A stretch of DNA of 64,000 nt, taken from Clostridia bacterium (lineage in GTDB: Bacteria > Bacillota > Clostridia > Christensenellales > Maliibacteriaceae). Under the pieces are notes generated by a model that had not been told where the DNA came from, made no database searches, and worked only from the letters and a program-made list of their open reading frames with translations. Positions 49,532 through 59,205 of the stretch are shown here, piece after piece. Where the stretch lies: assembly GCA_017431145.1 (NCBI GenBank), contig JAFRLQ010000100.1:1-64000 (forward strand). Reading direction: 5' to 3'. The position numbers and the translations under genes were made by a program. The stretch's first letter is position 1. Each line of letters starts with the position of its first letter.

Positions 49532-50950
49532 ATGTTAGTTGAGACCAAAGCTAGAGTCGGCGTATTCGCCATCGCAAACGGACCCTATCTGCCCCAGTTC
49601 CCGTCCCTCGTTCCGGAATTCAACGCGCAGTACGCCGCGTTCAAGGAAATGATCCCGGACACGGTCGAGATCATCGACGGCGGATTCATCACCACGAAGG
49701 AGGAGGCGCAGGAAGCCGGTAACCGGTTCCGCGCTGCGGACGTCGATCTGGTCTTCCTCCAGATGCTGACCTATTCCACTTCCCTGAACATGCTCCCCGC
49801 CGTGCGCGATCTGGACGTGCCCGTCGTCATCGTCAACATCCAGAAGCTGAAAGCGCTGGACTACGATCACACGGACATCGCGTCCTGGCTGGGCGAGGGC
49901 TACGCCTGCGGCGCAGTGGGAGAAGTCACGGCGGACCTCAACCGCTACGGCAAGCGCCACGCCGTCATCACGGGCGTCGTGGAAGGCGGAGATCCCGAAG
50001 TTCAGTATGAGATCGAGGACTGGTGCCGCGCCGCGCAGGTGCGCCGCCGCTTCCGCGACACGAACATCGCGCAGATCGGACGCCCCTATCCCGGCATGAT
50101 GGACCTGTATATAGACGAGTCCAACCTCTACAGAAGGATGTTCGTCTATACGAAACAGTTCGACTGGGAGAAGATGTGGGCGATCGCAGACGACATCACG
50201 GACGAAGACGCGATCCGCGCCAAGGCGCAGGACATCCTCGACACCTTCGATATCGAGGGCGGCGGCACGATCGAAAAGGTCTGGGATATGGCCAAGTACG
50301 TCGTCGCATTCGAAAAGTGGGTCAAGGACGAGCAGCTGGGCATGATCGCCTCGCACTATGACGGCTTCGCCAAGGGCCAGGCCGGCAAACTGGACAGCAT
50401 GCTGATCCCCGCGTTCTCCATGCTGATCAAGCAGGGCACCGCATGCGCCGTAGAAGGCGACATGAAGGTCGCCATGGGCATGAGCATCCTCAAGACGATC
50501 TCAGGCATGGGACAGCTTGCCGAGATGTATTCCATCGATTTCAACGACGACATCGCGATCATCGGACACAGCGGCTCCGGCGACGCGAATATCAGCGCGA
50601 AGAAGCCCACCATGAAGATCGTTCCGGTCTTCCACGGAAAGACCGGCGGCGGATATCTTACGCAGTTCTATCCGCACCTTGGACCTGTGACCTATCTTGC
50701 GATCACACAGGACGGAGACGGAAACTTCCGGTTCATCGTCGCGGAAGGCGTGAACGAAGACGGAAAGATCCTGTCCATCGGAGATACCAACATGCGCACG
50801 CGCTTCACCTGCGGCGCGCGGGATTTCATGAACAGATGGAGCGAAGCAGGCCCCACCCATCACTTTGCGGCTGCGTCGGGAAGGCATATCGATACGCTGA
50901 TCAAAGTCGCGAAGATCCTCAATGTCCCCATCGAGATCATCACAAGATAA
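49532..50950 (+). CDS. L-fucose/L-arabinose isomerase-family protein, probable rhamnose isomerase
   Basis: 472 residues, FucI/AraA fold rather than RhaA. Landmarks include IIDGGFITTKEEAQEAG, LQMLTYSTSLNMLPAV, CAVEGDMKVAMGMSIL and HSGSGDANISAKKP, with metal-site Glu and His as in FucI. It follows rhaD by 11 bases with GGAG, and no RhaA or RhaI is in the operon, so it likely fills the L-rhamnose to L-rhamnulose step. A role with another 6-deoxy sugar cannot be excluded. Confidence 0.8.
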   Translation: MLVETKARVGVFAIANGPYLPQFPSLVPEFNAQYAAFKEMIPDTVEIIDGGFITTKEEAQEAGNRFRAADVDLVFLQMLTYSTSLNMLPAVRDLDVPVVIVNIQKLKALDYDHTDIASWLGEGYACGAVGEVTADLNRYGKRHAVITGVVEGGDPEVQYEIEDWCRAAQVRRRFRDTNIAQIGRPYPGMMDLYIDESNLYRRMFVYTKQFDWEKMWAIADDITDEDAIRAKAQDILDTFDIEGGGTIEKVWDMAKYVVAFEKWVKDEQLGMIASHYDGFAKGQAGKLDSMLIPAFSMLIKQGTACAVEGDMKVAMGMSILKTISGMGQLAEMYSIDFNDDIAIIGHSGSGDANISAKKPTMKIVPVFHGKTGGGYLTQFYPHLGPVTYLAITQDGDGNFRFIVAEGVNEDGKILSIGDTNMRTRFTCGARDFMNRWSEAGPTHHFAAASGRHIDTLIKVAKILNVPIEIITR

Positions 50951-50962
50951 CACCCAATACAA

Positions 50963-51016
50963 AAACACGAGGCATATCAAAACAGTTTTTGACTGGACTT
51001 GATATGCCTCGTGTTT
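50963..51016. terminator. Bidirectional terminator, 18-base perfect stem
   Basis: AAACACGAGGCATATCAA (50963-50980) pairs perfectly with 50999-51016 around an 18-base loop, with A and T tracts at the flanks. It closes the rhamnose operon. Confidence 0.85.
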
Positions 51017-51121
51017 CTATCAGTATTCGTTTCGAAAACGATGTTAAAATATATCAAATAAGTTATACTGCATCAAGAATCGGTCCTAGCAACGTATTCT
51101 GTTTTTTCTTAAACGTGAAGG

Positions 51122-51664
51122 TCAAAACCAATGGTCTGCGTAAGCTTTAAGAAATCCATCAACAGTCATTTCAAACTCAATACGTGAAACAACACTTACC
51201 CCTAAGGGATTTACAAATTCAACTTCTTCCTCACAATCTGTGTTGTTCCATGATACTTCAACAGAATCACCAACCAGTTGGAAATACACATCAGCAAGAA
51301 TTGCCCCTGAAGAAGCAGGATGCCACCTGTGTCTCACATTCCATGCATCCAACTCATCATAATACGCATCAAAATCATCTATATTTTCAGAGTCAAAATC
51401 TCTTGCATTGATATCCTTCTCTGCAGCATATCGACCATCTGTTTGCACTGGATACGGGTCTTCTTCCATTGTGTTAAGATAGTTTCTCAACCACTCAACA
51501 AGTTCATCAAGATTCCATTTGGTTGTTAGCACATGTCCGCCCTGTTTGAACGCAAGAATATTATTATTTCGAATGTAAACAGCTATTTCTGTTTCATGCG
51601 TATCATCAAAAAAAGCATACTCAACTGCAAAATCTGATTTGTTGCCAATAATACTGTTGGTCAT
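51122..51664 (-). CDS. Low-GC orphan, acidic, immunity-like
   Basis: 180 residues, acidic, no signal peptide. The base composition is clearly lower in GC than its neighbours, as is the 51017-51121 gap after it. WNLDELVEWLRNYLNTMEED and WHPASSGAILADVYFQLVG are present, with a C-terminal VDGFLKAYADHWF. The shape (single small acidic domain, alone, foreign composition) is that of orphan immunity proteins, but I do not recognise it. Confidence 0.6.
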   Translation of the reverse strand: MTNSIIGNKSDFAVEYAFFDDTHETEIAVYIRNNNILAFKQGGHVLTTKWNLDELVEWLRNYLNTMEEDPYPVQTDGRYAAEKDINARDFDSENIDDFDAYYDELDAWNVRHRWHPASSGAILADVYFQLVGDSVEVSWNNTDCEEEVEFVNPLGVSVVSRIEFEMTVDGFLKAYADHWF

Positions 51665-51745
51665 ATTTATCTTTTTCCTTTCCGGAAACGCTATCTCAAA
51701 ATGAAATCGTTGTGAGATGACATCAAATATCGTTTATATAGCTTA

Positions 51746-52390
51746 TTATTCTGTGCGTCCCAGCCGCTCTTCTTCCTTCTTTCTGTTCCACAGAGCGTCC
51801 ACCCTGACTTCTTTCCCCTCTGTGATCCGCCTGAAATTCTCAATGTGCTTGAGCACGATGGGGACAGACGGAATGAGCAGTATCAGCGCTCCGATCAGAT
51901 CCCTCGTGCGCCAGAAGTACAGAACCGGAAACACGACCGACATGGTCGGCGCGACAAAGCAGATGTAATGCGATACGAACGCGATCACTGCCGCCGCAAA
52001 GAGCAGGATCAGGAACCATTTCCAGTTCCAGGCGAGGATCACGCCGCCAAGGCTCGCAAGTCCTTTTCCGCCATGAAATCCGAGAAGGACCGGAAACATA
52101 TGCCCGATGATACAGGCAACGCCGCCGATCGGCTGCGCTGCCGCAAGGTCCGGGAACAGCGCATGACAGATCCTGCAGGCAAGAAATGCCTTGAAGATAT
52201 CCAGCAGCGCCGTCAGAAAGAATGCCCATTTCCCGGCAATGATGAATGCGTTGGAAGCGCCGGCGTTCCCGGAACCTGTCTTACGCACGTCCTTGCCTTT
52301 GCTTTTCCCGATCAGATAGGAAGGACTGAAGTTCCCCATCATATATCCGATGATCACACACATCACGATCTGCTGTAAGATTCGCAACAA
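51746..52390 (-). CDS. plsY: Glycerol-3-phosphate acyltransferase PlsY
   Basis: 214 residues, five membrane helices. Transfers acyl from acyl-phosphate to glycerol-3-phosphate, starting phospholipid synthesis. Signature motifs: GNFSPSYLIGK, GSGNAGASN (phosphate loop), GFHGGKGLAS and SVPIVLKHIEN. The start is most likely TTG at 52390 (or 52387), five to eight bases after GAGGGGG; ATG 52363 lies inside the first helix. The C-terminal tail is charged. Confidence 0.9.
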   Translation of the reverse strand: MLRILQQIVMCVIIGYMMGNFSPSYLIGKSKGKDVRKTGSGNAGASNAFIIAGKWAFFLTALLDIFKAFLACRICHALFPDLAAAQPIGGVACIIGHMFPVLLGFHGGKGLASLGGVILAWNWKWFLILLFAAAVIAFVSHYICFVAPTMSVVFPVLYFWRTRDLIGALILLIPSVPIVLKHIENFRRITEGKEVRVDALWNRKKEEERLGRTE

Positions 52391-52480
52391 TGACACCCCC
52401 TCTGATTCCGTTTGTTTCTCCTTACATGATACTCCCCCGCCTCTTTTTTTGCAAAACTGGCAGCCGTTACCCGCGTCTCC

Positions 52481-52510
52481 TTGATGCGCACGGCGGCATA
52501 CGGGTATAAT
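52481..52510 (+). promoter_or_regulatory. Promoter of the oxidoreductase-epimerase operon
   Basis: TTGATG (52481-52486), 18-base spacer, TATAAT (52505-52510), 41 bases before the ATG. Confidence 0.65.
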
Positions 52511-52551
52511 AAGCACAACAAAGATCAGGCACAAATAAAGGAGGGGTTTCC

Positions 52552-53685
52552 ATGTCCCGGATACTGAATTACGGCATGGTCGGCGGCGGTCCCGGCGCGT
52601 TCATCGGGCACGCACACCGGCATTCCGTCGCGCTGGACGAGAGCGCGAAGCTCGTTGCGGGGTGCTTTTCCCGTGATCATGAAAAATGCCTGCGGCAGGG
52701 AGAGGAACTGCATCTTTCCCCGGACCGCTGCTACACATCCTATCTTGAGATGGCGCAGAAGGAAGCCGCCCGCGAAGACGGGATCGACTTCGTCACCGTC
52801 GTCACACCGAACAGTTCCCACTATGAGATCTGCAAAGCGTTTCTCGAAGCCGGCATCCATGTCGCCTGCGACAAACCCGTCACGGTCTCCTTCGCGCAGG
52901 CACAGGAGCTGCGTGATCTGGCGCGTGAAAAGGGTCTGCTTTTCATGGTCACCTACACTTATACCGGTCACGTGACCGCAAAATATGTCGGCGATCTTGT
53001 CCGAAGCGGCGGGATCGGTGATGTGCGCATGGTCATGGCGGAATATCCGCAGGGCTGGCTCGCCTTCCCCGAAAACGACGGCGGATGGCGCAGCGATCCG
53101 GCCTTCTCCGGCCCCGTGAACTGTCTGGGCGACCTGGGAACGCATGTGGAGAACATCATCGCCACCATGACGGGGCTGAAGATCCGGCGCGTTCTGGCCA
53201 AAATGGACAAAAAAGTCGAGGGACACATTCTGGACGACAACGACTCCATCCTCGTGGAGTATGATACCGGCGCATCCGGCATCTACTGGGTCTCTCAGAT
53301 CGCGGTAGGCTCGGACAACAGTCTAAAAGTACGGATCTATGGAAGCCGGGGCACGGTCCTCTGGGAACAGGAGTCCCCTGAAAAGGTCACGGTGATCGAC
53401 GCGGACAAAACGGTGCGCGAGATCCACCGCGGACACGCCTGCGTCACAAAGCATGCTGCGGGATACACCCGCCTTCCCGCGGGACATCCGGAAGGCTGGT
53501 ATGAAGCCATGGCGAACCTGTACCACAGTTTCACCGCCTGTGTGAACGCGAAGAAGGACGGGACCTTCACAGATGATATGATCGACTTCCCCACCATAGA
53601 AGACGGCGCGCACGGGCTCGCGTTCGTGGAAGCCTGCCTGAAGAGTACGGAAAACGGGAACACCTGGATCCCGGTCGAAGCGTAA
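52552..53685 (+). CDS. Gfo/Idh/MocA-family oxidoreductase
   Basis: 377 residues. N-terminal Rossmann start LNYGMVGGGPGAFIGHAH, then VTPNSSHYEI and the family CDKPVTVSFAQA with the catalytic Lys. A His in CLGDLGTHVENI fits the substrate pocket. NAD(P)-dependent sugar or inositol oxidation is likely. Eleven bases before an epimerase gene, so the pair probably handles one carbohydrate; the substrate is unknown. Confidence 0.85.
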   Translation: MSRILNYGMVGGGPGAFIGHAHRHSVALDESAKLVAGCFSRDHEKCLRQGEELHLSPDRCYTSYLEMAQKEAAREDGIDFVTVVTPNSSHYEICKAFLEAGIHVACDKPVTVSFAQAQELRDLAREKGLLFMVTYTYTGHVTAKYVGDLVRSGGIGDVRMVMAEYPQGWLAFPENDGGWRSDPAFSGPVNCLGDLGTHVENIIATMTGLKIRRVLAKMDKKVEGHILDDNDSILVEYDTGASGIYWVSQIAVGSDNSLKVRIYGSRGTVLWEQESPEKVTVIDADKTVREIHRGHACVTKHAAGYTRLPAGHPEGWYEAMANLYHSFTACVNAKKDGTFTDDMIDFPTIEDGAHGLAFVEACLKSTENGNTWIPVEA

Positions 53686-53695
53686 GGAGCACAGC

Positions 53696-54709
53696 ATGGC
53701 AAGACCTGTCGTATTATTCACACTTCAGTGGAGCGATCTTCCCCTGCGGGAGGTATGCCGTCTTGCCCGTGAGATGGGCTACGACGGACTGGAGCTGTCC
53801 GCAAAACACGTGGATATCCCGCGCGCCGCGCAGGATGCGGCCTACGCGCAGTCGATACTGGATCTTTTGGAAGAATACAGTCTCGACTGCTGGTCGCTCA
53901 GCAATCACTTCGCGGGTCAGTGCGTCACGGACGCGCTGAGCGGCGTCTACGAACCGCGTCTTGATTCCCTCGCGCCGAAGGATCTCAAAGGTGATCCCGA
54001 TGCGATCCGCGCCTGGGCAGCAAACGAAATGAAGCTGACAGCACACGCGGCAAAAGCGCTTGGGATCGGCACGGTGACGTTTTTTACCGGTTCTCCCGTC
54101 TGGCGCTGGTGGTACGCCTTTCCCGACGTTTCAAAGGAAATGATCGAGGACGGTTACCGGAAGGTGAAGGAACTCTGGTCCCCCGTCATGGATGAATTTG
54201 ACGCCTGCGGCGTTCGGCTTGCGCTTGAAGTCCATCCCACGGAGATCGCCTTCGACTACTGGAGCACCAAAAAACTCCTGGATGTCTTCGACAGGCGGGT
54301 CACTCTCGGTATCAACTTCGATCCCAGTCATCTCCTGTGGCAGGGCGTGGATCCCGCCGTATTCGCGCTGGATTTCGCCGACAGGATCTATCATGTGCAC
54401 ATCAAGGACACGAAACTTCACCTGGACGGCCGAAACGGTCTCCTTGGTTCGCATCTTCCTTTCGGCGATCCGCGCCGCGGCTGGAACTTCGTTTCCGCGG
54501 GACACGGGGACGTGGACTTTGACGGGATCATCCGCGCGCTGAACGCCGGCGGTTACGGCGGTCCTCTGTCCGTGGAGTGGGAGGACAACGGGATGGACCG
54601 CGTCTTCGGCGCTCGCGAAGCCTGCCTCTTCACGAAAAAGATCAACTTCTCTCCATCCGGAGCTTCATTTGACGCTGTGTTCGCTCCGGAAGGCGGGAAA
54701 AAACCGTGA
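53696..54709 (+). CDS. Sugar phosphate isomerase/epimerase (IolE/TIM-barrel type)
   Basis: 337-residue xylose-isomerase-like barrel. Metal ligands are in LALEVHPTEIAFDYWST, LGINFDPSHLLWQG, YHVHIKDTKLH and LSVEWEDNGMDR. It is longer than the paralogue at 31.4 kb. Paired with the upstream oxidoreductase, as in inositol- or keto-sugar pathways. AAGGAG start. Confidence 0.85.
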   Translation: MARPVVLFTLQWSDLPLREVCRLAREMGYDGLELSAKHVDIPRAAQDAAYAQSILDLLEEYSLDCWSLSNHFAGQCVTDALSGVYEPRLDSLAPKDLKGDPDAIRAWAANEMKLTAHAAKALGIGTVTFFTGSPVWRWWYAFPDVSKEMIEDGYRKVKELWSPVMDEFDACGVRLALEVHPTEIAFDYWSTKKLLDVFDRRVTLGINFDPSHLLWQGVDPAVFALDFADRIYHVHIKDTKLHLDGRNGLLGSHLPFGDPRRGWNFVSAGHGDVDFDGIIRALNAGGYGGPLSVEWEDNGMDRVFGAREACLFTKKINFSPSGASFDAVFAPEGGKKP

Positions 54710-54815
54710 GAACGGCTCCGGCGGGATCTTTTTCTCCCGGATCGGTCCTTTCCCGTTTTCTCAGGAAAGAGTTTATGCTATAACGAAAGGGACTCAGTCA
54801 ACGAAGGAAACCTGC

Positions 54816-55211
54816 ATGAAACATAAAGTCAGACTTACCGTTTTGGACAAAAAGCTCTATCCGGAGCTTCAGCAGCAGTACTGCGCCGATCCTGCATCCG
54901 GCGCCTGTCCCTGTTATAATGTCGGAGATGTCTTCGAGTTTTACCGCGACGGCGACCGTGACGACTTCTGGCGTTGCGGGATCAATACGCTCGTTCAGAC
55001 GACCGCCGATCCTGCAACGGTCGCAGGCGGACCCGGCATGCCGCACTGCTCCGAGCTGTGGGACGCCATTGCGCGGTATATCTACACCGGTCTTCAGGGC
55101 GGTTCCATCATGAAGGGCTGGATGGCCAAAGAAAATGAAATGATCACCTGCTGTTCCGACGGAACGCGCCCCGTGATCTTCAAAATCGAACGGATCGACT
55201 ATGAGGATTGA
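54816..55211 (+). CDS. TIGR04076-family protein
   Basis: 131 residues. KVRLTVLDKKLYPELQ, GACPCYNVGDVFEF, CSELWDAIARYIYTGLQGG and ITCCSDGTRPVIFKIER are the TIGR04076 pattern, with conserved cysteines (possible metal or redox site). The start at 54816 has AAGGAA. Function unknown; common in anaerobes. Confidence 0.8.
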   Translation: MKHKVRLTVLDKKLYPELQQQYCADPASGACPCYNVGDVFEFYRDGDRDDFWRCGINTLVQTTADPATVAGGPGMPHCSELWDAIARYIYTGLQGGSIMKGWMAKENEMITCCSDGTRPVIFKIERIDYED

Positions 55212-55253
55212 ACGGTCCGCATCGGTCCTGTTACGAAAGAAAGGAATAACTGC

Positions 55254-55889
55254 ATGAAAACGATGATCATCAACGCAAGTCCGCGTAAAAATTGGAATAC
55301 CTCGCAGCTTCTGAAGGAAGCGGCGAAAGGCGCCGAGTCTTCAGGCGCCGAGGTCGAATACGTTGATCTTTACGACCTGTCCTTCACCGGATGCCGTTCC
55401 TGTCTCGCCTGCAAACGTCAGGGAGCCGAACGATGCAAATGCTACTGGAAAGACGACCTTTCCCCTCTGATCGATCGGATCCTTGCATCCGACGCGCTGA
55501 TCATCGGTACGCCGATTTACTTCGGAGAGGCGACGAGCGGATTCCGCGCGCTGATGGAGCGCCTTCTTTTCTGCATCATGTCCTATGACGGCAACGGAGC
55601 CTACTTCCAGGGCAAGATCAAAACAGGGATCCTCTATACGATGAACGCGCCTGCGGAATACTATGAGGCTGCGATGCGGCAGTCTCTGCGCAGCATGGAG
55701 AATCTGATCGGCATTCTGCTCAAGGGCGGCGTGCGCACCTATGCTGCATGTGATACAGTCCAGGTCAGCGACTACAGTAAATACAGTATGGCCGCGTTCA
55801 ACGAGGCATACAAAAAGGCGCAGCAGGCGGAACAGTTTCCCGCGGACCTCAGAGCTGCATTCGATATAGGCGCTGAGCTCAGCAGATAA
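55254..55889 (+). CDS. Flavodoxin-family NAD(P)H-dependent oxidoreductase
   Basis: 211 residues, NADPH-dependent FMN reductase fold. MIINASPRKNWNTSQLL binds FMN phosphate; FTGCRSCLACKRQGAERCKC is the cysteine cluster found in iron-sulfur flavoproteins of anaerobes, and IIGTPIYFGEATSGFRALME is the flavin loop. Likely electron-transfer protein. Preceded by GAAAGGA and followed by TfoX after 17 bases. Confidence 0.8.
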   Translation: MKTMIINASPRKNWNTSQLLKEAAKGAESSGAEVEYVDLYDLSFTGCRSCLACKRQGAERCKCYWKDDLSPLIDRILASDALIIGTPIYFGEATSGFRALMERLLFCIMSYDGNGAYFQGKIKTGILYTMNAPAEYYEAAMRQSLRSMENLIGILLKGGVRTYAACDTVQVSDYSKYSMAAFNEAYKKAQQAEQFPADLRAAFDIGAELSR

Positions 55890-55906
55890 GCGAAAGGCGG
55901 CAGCAT

Positions 55907-56221
55907 ATGGCTTCAAGCAGATCGTTTCTGGATTTCATCCTGGAGCAGCTGAGCGGACTGGATGACATCACGTACAAACCGATGATGGGAGAATTCATCC
56001 TCTATTACCGCGGCAGGATCGCCGGCGGGATCTACGACGACCGCTTTCTCGTGCGAAACGTGAAGGCCGCGAGAGCAATGATGCCGGATGCGGATCTGGC
56101 GCTGCCCTATGAAGGCGCAAAGGAAATGATCGCGGTGAACAATGTCGAGAACCGGGAATTCCTCACGGAGCTCTTTGAGACGATGTTCGAAGAACTCCCC
56201 GCTCCGAAAAAGAAAAAGTAA
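55907..56221 (+). CDS. TfoX N-terminal domain protein
   Basis: 104 residues. ITYKPMMGEFILYYRGRIAGGIYDDRFLVR is the TfoX_N/Sxy pattern (first 20 residues are LDDITYKPMMGEFILYYRGR). The free-standing N-terminal domain is widespread in Firmicutes and is not evidence of competence regulation. The C-terminus ends in a lysine run. Ribosome site is modest. Confidence 0.75.
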   Translation: MASSRSFLDFILEQLSGLDDITYKPMMGEFILYYRGRIAGGIYDDRFLVRNVKAARAMMPDADLALPYEGAKEMIAVNNVENREFLTELFETMFEELPAPKKKK

Positions 56222-56232
56222 AACAAAACAGT

Positions 56233-56262
56233 AAAAGAGGCTCTGTTCACAGAGTCTCTTTT
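56233..56262. terminator. Bidirectional terminator
   Basis: AAAAGAGGCTCTG (56233-56245) pairs with CAGAGTCTCTTTT (56250-56262) with one mismatch; between convergent genes. Confidence 0.85.
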
Positions 56263-56291
56263 GTCATGCCTTTTTCTTTTCAAACCGTTCC

Positions 56292-59192
56292 CTACAGTAT
56301 GCTTACGCAGTCCCAGCCGCCGATCGCATCGATCTGTGCGCGGCTTCCGATCACACAGACGCCTCCGTCCGCCAACGCTTCACGCAGTGCCGCGGTCCGT
56401 TTCAGGATCTCCTCTTTCGTGGCGTCGATGAGCGATGCCCTGCGTCTGCACCGCAGCTCCCAGCTGTCGCCGCTAAACCAGCAGGCGTCGCTCAGGCTGC
56501 CTCTTCTTCTCGGAGTGAGCAGCGGCGAGGAATCCGCCACGGCGCCGATGATGAATCCGTCAAGGCTTTCCTCGGACGCGCAAAGCGCCTCGATCCAGTC
56601 TGCAGCTTCCGGATATTTTTCAAGAGACCGCGCGGGATCAGGATCCCGGTAGGAATAGCATGCCGCGAATCCGGTAAAGCGCGCAGCCATACCGGTCCCA
56701 TACGCGCCGCCCTGCACGCGGATCGTATTCCAAAGATATCCCAGCGTTGCGGCTTTTCCGATCACTGCCCAGATACCGCCGTCGGGTTCCGGTGTAAACA
56801 TTCCTCCACGCACCGCAAAGGCCACATCAGACGGTACGACGATCGCCTCCCTGCGTTTCCCGAACGGAACAAGAAGGATCTCCCTTTCCGCAGGCGTTCC
56901 CTGACCGAACGCGCCGGGCAGCACTTCCAGTACGCTCTTCACCGCTTCCGTGAGTTCTCCCGTCACGCTGACCGTCAGACGCTCACGCGCGATGATGCGG
57001 TTCATGAGTCTACCGAACATCTCCCTCAGCGTTTCGTAATCCGTTTTCTCATCCGCTTTCTTCAGCCAGCGATAGTACGCGTATCCGCCTGTCACATCCG
57101 AGAACATCCCGTTTGCGGAATACTGCGCGTACAGGCGCTCCATCGCTACGGACGTTCCGGACATCACGATCCTCTGGTTGATCTGCGTCTTTTTCTGCTT
57201 CATCAGCTCCCGGACAGGCGCCTCTTTCTCAAGGTTGGTCCGCGTCAGGATCTCCGTGACATAGGCAGCCGCCTTTTCGATATTGCGTTCCAGCGCGTTG
57301 AACGATACGCCGAGTTTCACCGTGAACGTCTCCGGATCCAGTGCGCTGCGGAAGCTCGTCACGCCGATATTCAGGCTGCCGATCAGCAGGCGCTCCAGAT
57401 TCAGCAGTTCGGCGCTGGTATGCTCATCCGTGTCGAGCCTTCCCGGCAGTTCACACAGGAAGGAAAGCGCGGAAAGTTCCTCCGCGGACAGCCCGTCCGC
57501 GTCGAAATACAGCGTCATGTAGGTAATGCCGCCTGTCGGCACCGCATGATACAGCACGGTCCGTCCGCCGATCGTCATCTCCTCCAGCGGAAGTTTCTCC
57601 GGCTCTCTGTCCAGATCCCGGATCGTGAGCTGCGGGATCGTCGCGAGCGCTTCGGGCGTGTCCTCACGCGCCTGCCATTTGTTCAGGTACGTCTCGTACG
57701 CCTTCAGTTCCTCACGTTTTCCGTCTTCCCAGAGTGCTTCCTCCGCAGCAATGCGCGCCTGTTCCTTTTCGGCGCGTTTCTGCCCCGCCGTGTGCGACGG
57801 AACGAGCGTCAGGGACGCCTCGTGCGGATTCTCAAGGAAGATGCTGCGCAGGAGCTCTTCGAAATAACCCGCGTCCAGTTTCTTCTTCAGATCCTCAAAA
57901 AGCGTGCCAACTTCCAGATTCATCTCAGGCTCTCCGCCGTACATCCAGCTGTCCAGCATATCGATCCCGAAAATGAGCCCCTTGGGGTAGCCGCCGTAAT
58001 CTCTCTCACGCATGCGGAACTCCATGTTCGCCATAACGGCCTCGATCACCTCGCGGTCAAGTCCCTGCGCCAGTTTCTCCAGTTCGCTGCGCACCTTGTT
58101 CTTTACGGTTTCGATACCGTCCTTCTTCACATTGCGCACTTCCAGCATCATCCAGGGCTGCGGGATGCTCGTATTCACGGAAAGGATCACATCCTCGGCA
58201 AGGCCTGTCTCCAGGACAGCGTGTGTGAGCGGCGACTGGTTCGTCCCTCCGATGGCATCAGCAAGGACCTGCGCTGCCGTGACGCGTTCCCGTTCGTCGA
58301 AGCGCCCGATCATGCCGCCCCAGGCGATCCTGTAGCGGTCGTTCTCGTCTTCCTCCTCGGAGATCTCGTATTCCACTTCCACGGCCGGCGCGCTGACAGG
58401 AGCCTGCATGGCAGCGGGCATCAGATGCTCTCCTCGCGGGAGTCCCGAAAGATACTCGTCCTCGATCACACCCAGCACCGTATCGATATCCAGATCCCCG
58501 TCCAGGATGATATAGGCGTTGGACGGCGAATAGAACCGTCTGTGCGTCTGCGCGAACTTCTCCCATGTCAGGTCCGGGATCTTTTCCGGATCGCCGCCCG
58601 AATTGAACCGGTAAGGCGAATCGGGAAACAGCGCGATCCCAAGCGAATCGTACAGGAGCTCGTCCGGATCCGCAAAAGCGCCCTTCATCTCATTGAACAC
58701 GACACCTGAGTAGCCGGCATTCCCCTCCTCGTCGAAGGTGTAGTGCCAGCCTTCCTGCGCGAAGATCTCAGGGCAGGAAAGCAGTTTGGGGTGAAAGACC
58801 GCATCCAGATACACCCGCATCAGGTTCAGAAGGTCCTGATCGTTGCGGCTGGAGACCGGGTACAGCGTCTTGTCCGGGAACGTCAGCGCGTTGAGGAACG
58901 TGTTGAGAGAGCTCTTCATGAGTTCCACGAAGGGCTCCTTCACCGGATACCTGTCCGATCCGTTCAGCACGGAGTGCTCCAGGATATGGAACACGCCTGT
59001 ATCGTCCTCGGGCAGCGTCTGAAACGCGATCCCGAAAGTCTTGTTGTCGTCATCACGCGAAAGCCACGCCAGTTTCAGGCCTGTCGCGTCGTGCTCCATC
59101 TCGACCAGTTCCGCCTCCAGTTCCGCGATCGGTTTCACGCGGCGGACAGTAAAGCCGTGGAGCCTGTCATTCGTTTTGAGTGTGTTTGCCAT
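56292..59192 (-). CDS. Presequence-protease-like peptidase, M16C family
   Basis: 966-residue inverzincin. The zinc motif HILEH (69-73, HxxEH) lies in VFHILEHSVLNGSDRYPV, and KSSLNTFLNALTFPDKTLYP is the M16C signature. Four homologous domains are expected at this length. These enzymes degrade unfolded or signal peptides up to about 70 residues, here in the cytosol. The start at 59190-59192 has AAAGGA. Confidence 0.92.
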   Translation of the reverse strand: MANTLKTNDRLHGFTVRRVKPIAELEAELVEMEHDATGLKLAWLSRDDDNKTFGIAFQTLPEDDTGVFHILEHSVLNGSDRYPVKEPFVELMKSSLNTFLNALTFPDKTLYPVSSRNDQDLLNLMRVYLDAVFHPKLLSCPEIFAQEGWHYTFDEEGNAGYSGVVFNEMKGAFADPDELLYDSLGIALFPDSPYRFNSGGDPEKIPDLTWEKFAQTHRRFYSPSNAYIILDGDLDIDTVLGVIEDEYLSGLPRGEHLMPAAMQAPVSAPAVEVEYEISEEEDENDRYRIAWGGMIGRFDERERVTAAQVLADAIGGTNQSPLTHAVLETGLAEDVILSVNTSIPQPWMMLEVRNVKKDGIETVKNKVRSELEKLAQGLDREVIEAVMANMEFRMRERDYGGYPKGLIFGIDMLDSWMYGGEPEMNLEVGTLFEDLKKKLDAGYFEELLRSIFLENPHEASLTLVPSHTAGQKRAEKEQARIAAEEALWEDGKREELKAYETYLNKWQAREDTPEALATIPQLTIRDLDREPEKLPLEEMTIGGRTVLYHAVPTGGITYMTLYFDADGLSAEELSALSFLCELPGRLDTDEHTSAELLNLERLLIGSLNIGVTSFRSALDPETFTVKLGVSFNALERNIEKAAAYVTEILTRTNLEKEAPVRELMKQKKTQINQRIVMSGTSVAMERLYAQYSANGMFSDVTGGYAYYRWLKKADEKTDYETLREMFGRLMNRIIARERLTVSVTGELTEAVKSVLEVLPGAFGQGTPAEREILLVPFGKRREAIVVPSDVAFAVRGGMFTPEPDGGIWAVIGKAATLGYLWNTIRVQGGAYGTGMAARFTGFAACYSYRDPDPARSLEKYPEAADWIEALCASEESLDGFIIGAVADSSPLLTPRRRGSLSDACWFSGDSWELRCRRRASLIDATKEEILKRTAALREALADGGVCVIGSRAQIDAIGGWDCVSIL

Positions 59193-59205
59193 AGTATCCT
59201 TTCTG

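Noticed and set aside
51004-51150. 48-codon plus-strand frame starting MPRVSISIRF
   Set aside because: Its start lies inside the terminator stem, it lacks a ribosome site and it overlaps the next gene; perhaps a decayed gene fragment, but not supported.
55907-56221. Competence regulator TfoX
   Set aside because: Only the N-terminal domain is present; this short form is widespread in Firmicutes without competence roles.
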